Of a DNA stretch of 64,000 nucleotides, positions 1 through 8,287 are shown piece after piece. Each line of letters opens with the position of its first letter. Position 1 is the first letter of the stretch. Source of the DNA: Bacillus sp. AFS037270 (GTDB lineage: Bacteria > Bacillota > Bacilli > Bacillales_B > DSM-18226); assembly GCF_002585305.1 (NCBI RefSeq), contig NZ_NUNF01000016.1, forward strand, positions 62,001 to 126,000, given 5' to 3'. The notes under the pieces were generated by a model. The model saw nothing but the letters and a program-made list of their open reading frames with translations, was not told where the DNA came from and made no database searches. Made by a program: the position numbers and the translations under genes.

Positions 1-371
1 ACATTTGTTGTACACATGAATTAAAGTCGGCTGGTGAGCCAACTAAGCTACAGTTACTCGCGGATACGATCATTCTTAAAGCTGATAAACAGGATGTCGC
101 ACATGTTGAAGTAAATATCCTTGATCAAGACGAAACCCTAGTCTATGACGCCGATAATCAAATAAATTGCGAGATTGAGGGACCTGGTGAAATGATCGGA
201 ATGGAATGCAGTAACCCTGCCAGCCATCAGGACTATAAAGCAAATTATAGAAATGCCTATCATGGGAAAGTATTGATTTATGTGAAATCGACTGATCAAC
301 CGGGGACGATTACATTAAAAACTTCTTCTGTTGGTTTGGAAAGTACAACTGTTGTAATTAAGGTTGAGTAA
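1..371 (+). CDS. C-terminal end of a GH2-family glycoside hydrolase (5' truncated by window)
   Basis: The reading frame is open from base 3 and stops at TAA 369-371, so only the last 122 codons are visible. The protein is a beta-sandwich-like stretch with the pattern of the C-terminal Ig-like domain of large GH2 beta-galactosidases: an 'LKADKQDVAHVEV' strand, an 'IEGPGEMIG' turn, and a final 'GTITLKTSSVGL' segment. In that family the domain follows the catalytic TIM barrel and is not catalytic. The next gene is a GH43-like enzyme 46 bp downstream, so both probably serve hemicellulose or plant oligosaccharide breakdown. Substrate cannot be judged from this tail. Confidence 0.7.
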   Translation, partial: ICCTHELKSAGEPTKLQLLADTIILKADKQDVAHVEVNILDQDETLVYDADNQINCEIEGPGEMIGMECSNPASHQDYKANYRNAYHGKVLIYVKSTDQPGTITLKTSSVGLESTTVVIKVE

Positions 372-417
372 AGCCACAACAGTTGTGATGAATTTAAAAT
401 AGGTAGGAGATGCTAGC

Positions 418-1410
418 ATGCCATATAATAATGCCTCTGACACATCGCATCCTAAGAAGGGGCACCGACTTATTAATATTCCTGCACACGACCCGTTCAT
501 CTTGTCGCATAACGAAACAAACACTTACTATTTATATACAACTGGAATTCCTGAATTAACAGATTTAGCGAGAAATGGTGTACTAGTTTATAAAAGTAAA
601 GATTTACAAGATTGGGAGGGACCTTATGTCGTTTTCGAGGTTCCTGATGGAACTTGGGCCCATCCACAGCATGGTACATGGGCACCAGAGGTTCACCAGT
701 ACCATGATAAATATTATTTATTCGTTACTCTTCATAATAGAGATACGAAGCTAGCAGCATCACCGGAAGTTTGGAACACCAATCATCTTCGTGGCACAAG
801 CATTGCTGTATCTGATTCGCCAGAGGGACCATTTGAATTACTAAAAACGGATGGGCCGGTGCCGCCTAGAAACTACATGACATTAGACGGAACCTTGTAT
901 GTGGATGAGGATGGAAAGCCATGGATGGTTTATTGTCATGAATGGATTCAGGTCATCGATGGTACGTTTGAGGCCATTCCACTAAAGGATGATTTATCTG
1001 CAGCAGATGGGGAACCGCAACATCTTTTTAAAGCTTCAGATGCCCCATGGATTAATGCTGAACGAAAGCCTAATGTTAAGCCTTCGGTTTATGTATCGGA
1101 TGGGTGTCAATTATACCGGACAAAAGGTGGTCACCTTGTGATGCTGTGGTCAAGCTATAACAATGAGGGGTATGTCCAAACGATGGCTAGATCTAGGTCT
1201 GGTGAGCTAGAAGGGCCATGGGAACAACTGAATCCGTTAGTTGTTGGTGATAGTGGACACGGGATGCTGTTCAAAACATTTGAAGGGGAATGGATGCTTA
1301 TTCTCCATCATCCATTCAGTACACCTGAATCTCGAGCAAAGATTTATGAAGTAGAGGAAACGGAAGATAGCTTTAGGGTTATTAAAGCTAGAGTGGATCT
1401 TCATAATTAA
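418..1410 (+). CDS. Glycoside hydrolase, GH43-like five-bladed propeller
   Basis: 330 aa with no signal peptide, so a cytoplasmic enzyme that would act on imported oligosaccharides. The N-terminal 'HDPFI' (Asp25) fits the GH43 general base, and 'TLDGTLYVDEDG' (Asp157) fits the region of the Asp that tunes the acid. Repeated W/Y-rich blade motifs ('GTWAPEVHQY', 'KYYLFVTLHN', 'HLVMLWSSY') support a five-blade propeller. The ATG at 418 follows AGGTAGGAGA at good spacing. The gene lies just after the GH2 tail and ends in a strong terminator, so it is probably the last gene of that operon. Arabinofuranosidase or xylosidase activity is typical of the family, but the substrate is not readable here. 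Confidence 0.8.
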   Translation: MPYNNASDTSHPKKGHRLINIPAHDPFILSHNETNTYYLYTTGIPELTDLARNGVLVYKSKDLQDWEGPYVVFEVPDGTWAHPQHGTWAPEVHQYHDKYYLFVTLHNRDTKLAASPEVWNTNHLRGTSIAVSDSPEGPFELLKTDGPVPPRNYMTLDGTLYVDEDGKPWMVYCHEWIQVIDGTFEAIPLKDDLSAADGEPQHLFKASDAPWINAERKPNVKPSVYVSDGCQLYRTKGGHLVMLWSSYNNEGYVQTMARSRSGELEGPWEQLNPLVVGDSGHGMLFKTFEGEWMLILHHPFSTPESRAKIYEVEETEDSFRVIKARVDLHN

Positions 1411-1427
1411 ATAGAACACAGCAAATA

Positions 1428-1460
1428 AAAATTCCTCTCAGTTTGAGAGGAATTTTATTT
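1428..1460 (+). terminator. Rho-independent terminator after the GH43-like gene
   Basis: Perfect 13-bp stem (1428-1440 with 1444-1456) around a tiny loop. The 3' arm ends in TTTT and runs into TATTT. A matching A-run on the 5' side makes it potentially bidirectional, so it may also end the convergent gene at 1568-2278. Confidence 0.85.
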
Positions 1461-1467
1461 GGTTGCT

Positions 1468-1566
1468 GGCTATCACCAAGTTGGAGAACGCTATCAGCAA
1501 ATTGGTGGAGCCATCCACAAGTTAGCTGCTGCTATCCGCAAATTAGGGCTTGTCAACCACAAGTAA
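1468..1566 (+). repeat. Degenerate 21-bp tandem repeat between convergent genes
   Basis: Four and a half units in exact 21-nt register start at 1468, 1489, 1510, 1531 and 1552. In one frame they read as heptapeptides GYHQVGE, RYQQIGG, AIHKLAA, AIRKLGL and VNHK, then TAA. There is no ribosome binding site or good start codon. It lies between the 3' ends of two convergent genes, so it is treated as a repeat rather than a gene. Confidence 0.7.
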
Positions 1567-1567
1567 C

Positions 1568-2278
1568 CTAGCTTTCTATCATATTTTTTTCAACTGAAGC
1601 ATTTTGTTCTAATTGAACAATCCTTGTAAATACCTTATAGTAGGCAAAGAATCCGAGAAAAGAGATAACCGCGCCGCTGAAAAAAGGCAATAGAAAGGTC
1701 ATTTTCATCAAACTAATATACAAAATGACAATACTGATAATGGCAATCCCAAACGAAAGGATGGGGCTAGCAATCGATAAAATGAACACATTCTTTAATG
1801 CTTGTCCGAGTTTTGTTTCGGTATGAACGGTATGGGCAAAAAAGAAAAGAGTAATGATGAACAGCCAAATCATTAGGAATAAAAATAGGTAACTGCCAAG
1901 GAAAATGCGGGAATGAAAATAATAATAATCAACGCCAACAATCGCCCAAAGAACAGTCAGAATCAATCCCCCGATGAGGCTCCTCTTATAATTTTCCTTA
2001 TAGTATTTCCAAAAGAATCGAATAATTGGCACTTCTTCTTTCATAACCCATTTCCTGACAATGCCAAACATAGCCGTAGTCGCAGGAAATAAAATAAATG
2101 GTGCCAGCACGGTAATGGTCATAATTAACATGGATATTTGCGACAACTCTTTAACTGTAAATAAAGATAATACTAGGTAAGCAATCGGGAAGTTAAACAA
2201 AACCCATAACAGATTGGTGCCGGCAAGCTTTGTAATCCACTCAAAAACGGGATTTAAACGTTCTAAAATATTGTTCAT
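1568..2278 (-). CDS. DUF624 / YesL-family integral membrane protein
   Basis: 236 aa with five or six hydrophobic segments and the N-terminal pattern 'LERLNPVFEWITKLAGTNLLWVLFNFP', split here as the family's amphipathic start and first helix. DUF624 (YesL) proteins often sit beside sugar ABC transporters and polysaccharide hydrolase genes, which fits the GH2/GH43 neighbours; their molecular role is not established. A longer frame starts at TTG 2287. The ATG at 2278 is preferred because TGGAG lies 9 nt upstream of it, whereas it abuts the TTG. The gene converges on the GH43-like gene. Confidence 0.75.
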   Translation of the reverse strand: MNNILERLNPVFEWITKLAGTNLLWVLFNFPIAYLVLSLFTVKELSQISMLIMTITVLAPFILFPATTAMFGIVRKWVMKEEVPIIRFFWKYYKENYKRSLIGGLILTVLWAIVGVDYYYFHSRIFLGSYLFLFLMIWLFIITLFFFAHTVHTETKLGQALKNVFILSIASPILSFGIAIISIVILYISLMKMTFLLPFFSGAVISFLGFFAYYKVFTRIVQLEQNASVEKNMIES

Positions 2279-2420
2279 TTTTATCAACTCCAGACCATTC
2301 TTGTTGAGAGGTAATTAGGTAATTAACACCTATGTAAACTCTTTCATTATAACATAAATTAAAGTCGAAAAGTGTACCTTGATGAAACAAACGAGGTGTT
2401 TTTTACAAGAATTACAAAGT

Positions 2421-2458
2421 TAAAGAGCCTTTTATGGAGATCATAAAAAGGCTCTTTA
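2421..2458 (-). terminator. Long inverted repeat downstream of the GNAT gene
   Basis: A 16-bp inverted repeat (taaagagccttttat... with its complement) surrounds a GAGA-type loop directly after the stop codon of the minus-strand GNAT gene. The downstream T-run is poor, so termination is probable but not certain. It lies between two same-strand genes. Confidence 0.6.
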
Positions 2459-2460
2459 TA

Positions 2461-3288
2461 CTAATTTTGATATAGATAGTAATCCTGAGAATGGTAGCTT
2501 CTAAATCCACATGATTCATAGAGCTTTAGGGCATTCGCATTTTTCGCCTCGACCTCGAGGAAAATAGACAAGCCTTTTTGATCCTCCAATTTAACAACCC
2601 TTGATAAAGCCTTTCTGCCAATTCCTTTCCCCTGTAGTTCAGGAAATACCGCAAACCCATAAATCCAAGCTTCACCATCTGATTCAGCCACGCGCATTTT
2701 TCCGGCAACTCTGCCGTCTGCTTCAATGATGAAATTTTCCTCAAAGTGGTTTTCTCTGAGTTTCAGATTAAACTCCCGTGATTCTTCCTCCGCAAATCCA
2801 AAGGCCAAGACTTCAAGCTGTACTTCAGTTTCAAAATCCTCCGTTGTGGTAGAAGGTCTTAGGGTAACAGCAGGGTCTTCGATTAAATTTGTTTTCTGCC
2901 ATTTCATTTGATATTCGGCTACTGAAAAGGTACAAGGAAGATTCTTTAAAAACTCCTTTGCCGATAAGGAATCAGTAGGGGCATTTAATAGAATTGTCTG
3001 GATGTTTCGTTTCTTTGTTTCCTCAAGACCCATTTCTAGCAATTTAGAAAAAATACCTCTTCTGCGGTAATCTGGGTGAACCATCCCGCAAAGCTCTACT
3101 TTATTGCCAAACCCATAGCTGCCAAGAAAACCGACAAGTTTACCTTCCTCATAATGAAAGAAGTCCTCCTTTTTCATTCCGTTTCTATTTTCTAGCATGT
3201 CAAAATTAAGTTTTAGCTGGAATCCGCCGTCTTGCTCACACACCTCTTGAAGTGCTTTTATAGAAGCTAATTCGTCTTTTGTTAACAT
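2461..3288 (-). CDS. Tandem-domain GNAT N-acetyltransferase
   Basis: 275 aa containing two GNAT folds. The N-terminal half has 'HPDYRRRGIFSKLL' (an R/Q-x-x-G-x-G/A acetyl-CoA loop) near residues 70-85. The C-terminal half has 'FPELQGKGIGRKAL' near residues 213-226, followed by the usual 'NANALKLYESCGF' end. Double-GNAT proteins of this length are common in Bacillus; one half often binds the substrate. No substrate can be named. The ATG at 3288 is preceded by AGAGGTGATAAC, a strong ribosome binding site. No operon partner is evident. Confidence 0.85.
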   Translation of the reverse strand: MLTKDELASIKALQEVCEQDGGFQLKLNFDMLENRNGMKKEDFFHYEEGKLVGFLGSYGFGNKVELCGMVHPDYRRRGIFSKLLEMGLEETKKRNIQTILLNAPTDSLSAKEFLKNLPCTFSVAEYQMKWQKTNLIEDPAVTLRPSTTTEDFETEVQLEVLAFGFAEEESREFNLKLRENHFEENFIIEADGRVAGKMRVAESDGEAWIYGFAVFPELQGKGIGRKALSRVVKLEDQKGLSIFLEVEAKNANALKLYESCGFRSYHSQDYYLYQN

Positions 3289-3614
3289 GTTATCACCTCT
3301 ATTCGTAATCCTCTCATTCTATTCTTTTCTTAATTGCTTTTTTCCTTCTTTGGTTGTCAAATAACGTAAATGTATCTTTTTTCATTTTTTCTGAAAGAAC
3401 GCCTTAATTTCTTTTATTAAGGCTGTTTTCGTAAACTTTGTTATTTTTTATAGAATTTAAGAACTATGTTAATATAGGATAAATAAATGTATTTTTTTAC
3501 AATTAATTAAATATTTGGATGTGTTAAATTAAAAGATCATAACTAATACAGGGATGAATACGTCAATAGTAACTGACAAAAGGTTGTAAAGATAACAAAG
3601 GGGGAAACGCATTT
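3289..3614. other. AT-rich intergenic region with an orphan hairpin
   Basis: 326 bp without a gene between two divergent genes, so it should hold promoters for both. GCCTTAAT/ATTAAGGC forms an 8-bp hairpin at 3401-3423 followed by TGTTTTC, resembling a weak terminator with no gene in front of it. No clear ECF-type promoter could be assigned ahead of the sigma-factor gene. Confidence 0.5.
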
Positions 3615-5666
3615 ATGATCCCAACAAAAGTTGATTCCATTTCAACCACTACGATAAGAGAAAAAGGCTTGGAATCCATCGTCGATTGGTTCGATCAGCA
3701 TGAAAAATCGTTCTATACACTTGGTTGGTCCTATCTTATGAATCAGCAGCAAATAGAAGAGCTTTTTTATCAGTCTATTAAAAAGGTCCAAAAGGAGTTG
3801 CCACGATATAAAAAAGAGACATCAGTCGAAACGTGGGTTACCTCCATATTTATATCTATCTGCCGGGAGCTTTCTCATAATAGAAAATTACCAGATTCAG
3901 AGGAAAATCAACCACGTCAGGATTTATTTAAAGCACTTGATCGATTGAAACTGTCCGAGAAAGAAGCAATTCTCCTTACATATGTAAAAGGACTCTCTAA
4001 GGAGGAGGTTGCACATCTTCTCCAAGTTCCAGTGATAAAGGTTAAAGAGCTCTTGTTTTCCGGTATTCAGTCAATTAGAAAAGAACTTGGATATGGATCA
4101 ACCTTTAATGGCTGTAAGGAGTATCATAAGGATTACATCGATTACTTAGAAAGAACCCTAGATCGGTCGAAAAAGATTGATTTAGAGATCCATATTTATC
4201 ATTGTCGAGAATGTCAGGAGGATTTGGCAACCTTTCAAGATGTCATGTTAACCATGTTAGATCTTACTGAAACATTTCAAGATTTACATGTGCCATCTGG
4301 TTTAATGGAGAACGTCAAAGCTAAGCTGGCAGAAGAGGAAAAGCAAAGGAAACAGAAGAATAAGAAACGTAAAAGGAAGGGACTTATTTTTGCAAGCTTA
4401 TTCGCATTATTAATGGGTATAGGTTATTTTACGGGGGTGTTTACCAACCGCTACTATTCGTGGAAAGAAAAAGATCAGCAATTAAGTGGCTTTCTTCAAC
4501 AGGGTCTGGGTGAAAGGCTGAACTTGGAAGCAGAAAGCAATGGGGTGAAAATTAAAATCAGGGGTGCGATTGCTGATGATATTCAAACGATTATTTTTTA
4601 TGAAATAGAGGGTACAAATAAAGACAGTCAATATGTGTTGAATTATGATGATGGGGTTTACGTAGAGAACAAAAATGAAATCATGAGCAGAGAAGCATAT
4701 CTAGGGTACGATCCTCCAAACCTTGAGTCTGATGTAAATCCACAAGAAAAGAATGTGTATCGGGGGAAGATAAGTCTGCTGCCACTCTCTAAAGATAACG
4801 GGACAATTAAACTGCAGATCACAAAAATTCAGAAATTGGATCGTAATTCTACTGATCAGGAAATGGAATATGAAACAGGGGAATGGAACTTCGAGATTCC
4901 TGTTACAAAAGAACCCTCCGTCGAATATGCATTGGATGAAAAAACAGAAGTCGAGGGAATCCCGGTACGATTTGATAAACTAACCATTGCTCCTACCACT
5001 ACGCTTTTGCAATATAGTATTAATAATAGTCAGTCAAAAAAACGGATAGAAACTCTCAATATTGACTATCTAGAAGTGAACAATAAGAAAGCGAAACCTA
5101 ATTTTGCCGGCGGCTCTTATTCAGATATACCACAAGATATGAATTGGACTACTATTCAAACCAACTTTGAACCTCTTTTGGGAGAGAATCCAAAAGAGGT
5201 TAACGTTAAACTCGGTTCTATTTATTTATCTTTTGAAGACAAAAAAAACATCGAACTGGATGCTTCTCAGGAATATCCTCAAACCTTTGACTATGCAGGC
5301 AGTACAATCTCCATCGACAAGGTGGAAGTTGGAAAGCCGACGATTGTTGCCATCAGCAATCATGAAATTGAGAATCGTTCATATGAGTCGCTTCAATTAC
5401 GAATTGTGGATGAGAGTGAAATGGAAGCTAGTTCAATGGAGATGAATACTGAAGGAGTGTTCGTTGATAAAAACGGGGCGGTATACGATAACGATACGAC
5501 TGTCCCATACGATGAAATCAAGCAGCCCCGTTATTTCTTTACCGTTTTAAATATGAAGTTAGACAATGAAAGCACTGGAGAAAAAGTCATTCCTAAAAGG
5601 CTGGAGATTTTTGGATATAATACAACAAAATATTTGGAAGACGTTGTGAAGATTTCGTTGCAATAA
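3615..5666 (+). CDS. ECF sigma factor fused to zinc-finger anti-sigma domain, membrane helix and extracytoplasmic domain
   Basis: 683 aa in one uninterrupted frame. Residues about 20-90 look like sigma region 2, and about 105-158 like region 4 ('LSEKEAILLTYVKGLSKEEV', a helix-turn-helix). Cys167, His193, Cys197 and Cys200 then form the C-x25-H-x3-C-x2-C zinc pattern of anti-sigma ZAS domains. A Lys/Arg-rich stretch (240-255) leads into one transmembrane helix at about 255-276. Some 400 residues follow, predicted outside, resembling the DUF4179-type beta domains seen behind Bacillus anti-sigma factors. ECF sigma and anti-sigma are usually separate adjacent genes; here one polypeptide would tether its own sigma factor to the membrane. 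Release would then need proteolysis or a conformational change (inference). Start ATG 3615 follows AAAGGGGGAAA. Confidence 0.8.
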   Translation: MIPTKVDSISTTTIREKGLESIVDWFDQHEKSFYTLGWSYLMNQQQIEELFYQSIKKVQKELPRYKKETSVETWVTSIFISICRELSHNRKLPDSEENQPRQDLFKALDRLKLSEKEAILLTYVKGLSKEEVAHLLQVPVIKVKELLFSGIQSIRKELGYGSTFNGCKEYHKDYIDYLERTLDRSKKIDLEIHIYHCRECQEDLATFQDVMLTMLDLTETFQDLHVPSGLMENVKAKLAEEEKQRKQKNKKRKRKGLIFASLFALLMGIGYFTGVFTNRYYSWKEKDQQLSGFLQQGLGERLNLEAESNGVKIKIRGAIADDIQTIIFYEIEGTNKDSQYVLNYDDGVYVENKNEIMSREAYLGYDPPNLESDVNPQEKNVYRGKISLLPLSKDNGTIKLQITKIQKLDRNSTDQEMEYETGEWNFEIPVTKEPSVEYALDEKTEVEGIPVRFDKLTIAPTTTLLQYSINNSQSKKRIETLNIDYLEVNNKKAKPNFAGGSYSDIPQDMNWTTIQTNFEPLLGENPKEVNVKLGSIYLSFEDKKNIELDASQEYPQTFDYAGSTISIDKVEVGKPTIVAISNHEIENRSYESLQLRIVDESEMEASSMEMNTEGVFVDKNGAVYDNDTTVPYDEIKQPRYFFTVLNMKLDNESTGEKVIPKRLEIFGYNTTKYLEDVVKISLQ

Positions 5667-5688
5667 ATATTTCAGTTATTCATGACAT

Positions 5689-5735
5689 AGGGACGGGCTA
5701 GTCCAATTAAATTGATAGACAAGGAGCCTGTCCCT
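5689..5735. terminator. Inverted repeat between convergent genes
   Basis: AGGGACGGGCT (5689-5699) pairs with AGCCTGTCCCT (5725-5735): 11 bp with one G-U pair. It lies between the convergent 3' ends of the sigma-fusion gene and the UvrC-like gene. There is no long T-run, so it may be a weak bidirectional terminator or a copy of a small Bacillus intergenic repeat; a similar GGGACAGG segment occurs at 8250. Confidence 0.45.
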
Positions 5736-5762
5736 GGTTCCTGAACGTAGTGGGATGACTCC

Positions 5763-6860
5763 TCACGAACTTTCGATAGTTTTATAATTAATAGTAAACA
5801 TTTCTTTTAGTAATTCTTCAAGTACATTATCAATAAACGACTCATTCCCAGCTTTAAGCCAATCATCAGGAATAATACGATAACGGCAATTACCGCTTTT
5901 TAAATAACTGTAAATAATTTGCGCCTCATCAAGTTCATCTTTACTGACTACAATGGAAGAGCAGGGATGGGTCTTTTTAAAATAGGTTAATAGGTTATTC
6001 TTTATGTTCCCTTGCTTTTGGTGGTTATTTAGTTTTTCTCGATATAAAATTTTGTTCCCCCTAATTAGAAAAAGTTTGTACGTAGACTCAGTTATGGATT
6101 CAACGCCGACAATATTTTGATTTTCCTCAGTAAATTCGATGACTTGCTCTTTATTAAGGAGTGTGTTTATCGAATCAAGGATATTCCGATATTTTGCCGC
6201 CAGTTCAAACTGGAATTGTTCGGATGCAGCTAACATCCTCTGCTCGATTTCCTCCAGTATTTCTGTGTCCGTCCTATTCAACAATGCAATGATTTTGTCT
6301 AATATTCGATTATATTGTTCTAAAGCGGAACCTCCAAGACACATTCCGATACACAATCCTAAAGAGTAATTTAAACACGGTCCATGATTCATGGATGGAT
6401 TGCTGCAGCAAATTTTAAAAGCTTCTTTTATTCCAACGATAGCTCTTTCGACGGTGTGCTTGTTTATATAGGGTCCGAAATATAGATTCCCGTCATTTTT
6501 AACCAAGGAGTGGGCCATTTCCAAGACCCGCTTTTCTTCAACTATTTTTATAACGAGATAAGTATAGGATCGGGGACTTTTCATTTTTTTGTTAAAATGA
6601 GGCTTTAATTCCTTGATTAGTTTACATTCGAGCAGAAAAGCTTCGAACTCCGTGTCCGTAAGAACATAGTCAAAATCGTTAAGGTTAGCCACCATCTTTT
6701 TAATTTTTTGAGGATGGGCTTTTGATTGTTGAAAATATGACTTTACTCGCCTCTTTAGGTTTTTGGCCTTACCCACATAAATGATATGGCCAAGGGAGTC
6801 CTTCATCAAATATACACCAGGAGTAAGCGGCAGAGACGTTACCTTTTCTTTTAGTTTCAT
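5763..6860 (-). CDS. UvrC-like GIY-YIG nuclease lacking the UvrC C-terminal half
   Basis: 365 aa. Residues 10-90 are a GIY-YIG domain ('GVYLMKD' for GIY, 'IIYVGKAKNLKRRV' for YIG plus the Arg region), followed by the UvrC linker ('FGPYINKHTVERAI', Cys-rich 'CCSNPSMNHGPCLNY') and a UVR motif near 'EQFQFELAAKYRN'. Full UvrC is about 590-610 aa and adds an RNase-H-like nuclease and helix-hairpin-helix domains, which are absent here. The architecture resembles Cho-type proteins, which make only the 3' incision in nucleotide excision repair. A GTG at 6878 would extend it, but the ATG at 6860 has GGTGAG 10 nt upstream and is preferred. Confidence 0.8.
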   Translation of the reverse strand: MKLKEKVTSLPLTPGVYLMKDSLGHIIYVGKAKNLKRRVKSYFQQSKAHPQKIKKMVANLNDFDYVLTDTEFEAFLLECKLIKELKPHFNKKMKSPRSYTYLVIKIVEEKRVLEMAHSLVKNDGNLYFGPYINKHTVERAIVGIKEAFKICCSNPSMNHGPCLNYSLGLCIGMCLGGSALEQYNRILDKIIALLNRTDTEILEEIEQRMLAASEQFQFELAAKYRNILDSINTLLNKEQVIEFTEENQNIVGVESITESTYKLFLIRGNKILYREKLNNHQKQGNIKNNLLTYFKKTHPCSSIVVSKDELDEAQIIYSYLKSGNCRYRIIPDDWLKAGNESFIDNVLEELLKEMFTINYKTIESS

Positions 6861-6915
6861 AGTGTGTTCACTCACCAAATAATAATAGATAGTTTTATTT
6901 TAGCACATGAAGGGA

Positions 6916-7281
6916 TTATCTAGGAGAGTGCTTATATAGATAAACAAGCAGAATTAACATCACAATGTCTAAACGAGCTTGAAAAGCAAATGGAAGGAAA
7001 CCGGTGTGCAACAAGGGAAACTTTGTTAATAGAAGGGCTACGACCATGATGCCAATTAGAGGTACGACCGCATTTTTAACAGATTTATTGATTAATATTA
7101 AAATCCCGCAAACCATTTCTAGGAAAATGACTAGCTTTAACATTTGCTGAGGATAGGGCAGTCCTAATCCAAGAAAATGGTTCGCTAATTCAGAACTCAT
7201 TAATTTCATAAGTGCAGAGGTTATAAAAACATAGGCCACTGCATATCTGATTAAGTTATTTGCTGTTAAATACGTTTTCAT
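6916..7281 (-). CDS. DoxX-family membrane protein
   Basis: 121 aa with four hydrophobic helices and the DoxX pattern 'IRYAVAYVFITSALMKL' then 'GLPYPQQMLKLVIFLEMVCG'. Family members are small membrane proteins linked to thiol/redox or quinone functions in some bacteria; the role here is unknown. The open frame extends upstream to 7437, but AAGGGGGA lies 7 nt before ATG 7281, and the upstream part translates through the terminator of the neighbouring gene. The start at 7281 is therefore firm. Confidence 0.8.
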   Translation of the reverse strand: MKTYLTANNLIRYAVAYVFITSALMKLMSSELANHFLGLGLPYPQQMLKLVIFLEMVCGILILINKSVKNAVVPLIGIMVVALLLTKFPLLHTGFLPFAFQARLDIVMLILLVYLYKHSPR

Positions 7282-7373
7282 GAAAAATCCCCCTTCGTAC
7301 ATCTTTATGTATGATGAGGGACTGACCATTACAAAAACACCAAAGAAAATTAGGAGTGTAGAGGCAGAAAAAT

Positions 7374-7398
7374 AAAAAACCACTTGGCGTGGTTTTTT
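7374..7398 (-). terminator. Rho-independent terminator of the SASP-like gene
   Basis: AAAAAACCAC (7374-7383), loop TTGGC, GTGGTTTTTT (7389-7398): a perfect 10-bp stem with A-run and T-run, so it could work in both directions. It overlaps the TAA of the minus-strand SASP-like gene. Confidence 0.9.
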
Positions 7399-7561
7399 AA
7401 TCGCGCAATGATCCTGCCTCCCGGGAAGTAATTGCACCTTGTCCTTGGCTTACATCTTTTTGAATTTCTTGTTTTACTTTTTGTGCATCAGTTCCAGCAA
7501 ATTCTGGATTCATAATCGAACCGGAGCCCAAATTCTCTTTAGCTTGTTGATCCTGTTGCAT
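7397..7561 (-). CDS. Small gamma-type SASP-like spore protein
   Basis: 54 aa, Gln-rich and hydrophilic, starting MQQDQQAKENLGSG and containing 'NPEFAGTDAQKVKQEIQ'. That segment resembles the repeat of gamma-type small acid-soluble spore proteins (EFASETDAQQVKQQN) with one residue missing. Gamma-SASPs are amino-acid reserves degraded by the germination protease; whether the altered site is cut is unclear. The gene is convincing because AGGAGGT sits 5 nt before ATG 7561 and a strong terminator overlaps the stop. Family assignment is moderate. Confidence 0.65.
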   Translation of the reverse strand: MQQDQQAKENLGSGSIMNPEFAGTDAQKVKQEIQKDVSQGQGAITSREAGSLRD

Positions 7562-7664
7562 ACTAGACCTCCTCGAATTTTGTTTACAATCTTATTATTA
7601 GAACCAATAAATAGGGAAAAATAATAACAACTTATTTTTGGGTTGATTTTATTCTTCCTCATTT

Positions 7665-7963
7665 CTAGATATGTTCTCCTGTTTCAGCTTCAAATATAGC
7701 TATATTTTTCTTTCCTTCCTGAGAAACATGATAAAGACATATACTTGTCGCTTGGGATGAACTTCAGCTCCACCTATTCTGACTTCGCCATATGGATCTA
7801 TGCGGGCTAATACCTTATTTACATTTTCATAACTGGTGATTTCACGAATGTTCAACTTTGAATTTTTATATTCGGAGTATTCGTTTTTATCCAGTGACTG
7901 ATAAAAAGAATCCGCTTCTTTAAACGTCTTATCTGAATTATCCTCGTAATAAAGAAGTGAATG
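7665..7963 (-). pseudogene. Decayed coding remnant, family not recognised
   Basis: On the minus strand a frame starting near 7963 reads sensibly through 'FKEADSFYQSLDKNEYSEYK' and 'VNKVLARIDPYGEVRIGGAE' and stops early. From about 7770 the next frame continues with 'CLYHVSQEGKKNIAIFEAE' to a stop at 7665. There is no start codon with a ribosome binding site. This looks like the frameshifted C-terminal part of a longer gene. Confidence 0.55.
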
Positions 7964-8189
7964 AAGTTAAGATTCTTTATCTAGACAAAAAGGCTTTGGA
8001 AAAATGACTATTTAGGGAGGTTTAGGAAGGGGTGAGGGAGCCTAGAGTTTTTTTGAAGATATGATAGCCGCTAAAGTTAAAGTGGAAAAATACATCAAGG
8101 GCATATCTTATAATCAATTTATAGAGAATGATTTAGTTTCTGCTGCAGTTATAAAAAATATTTTAGTTAGTATAGACATGGTAAGTTAG
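7954..8189 (+). pseudogene. Remnant of an MNT/HepT toxin-antitoxin pair
   Basis: Bases 7954-8007 read 'VNEVKILYLDKKALEK' then stop, like the tail of a nucleotidyltransferase-type (MNT) antitoxin. Behind AGGAAGG, GTG 8032 starts 'VREPRVF'. After a one-base slip in the T7 run the frame continues with 'EDMIAAKVKVEKYIKGISY', the start of a HepT (DUF86) ribonuclease toxin. It ends after about 50 residues at TAG 8187-8189, instead of about 110-140, and lacks the R-x4-6-H catalytic region. Both genes are clearly broken. Confidence 0.6.
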
Positions 8190-8243
8190 TAAGGAATGTG
8201 TTAATATGAAATTCCTTGGCAGGGGCATCAAAAATATATGGAG

Positions 8244-8285
8244 GAAGCAGGGGGACAGGGTCCAAATTCCCTGCTTCTTTTTATA
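8244..8285 (+). terminator. Rho-independent terminator in the decayed region
   Basis: GAAGCAGGG (8244-8252) pairs with CCCTGCTTC (8269-8277), followed by TTTTTATAT. An inner GGAC/GTCC can extend the fold. It probably once ended the MNT/HepT remnant. Confidence 0.75.
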
Positions 8286-8287
8286 TT

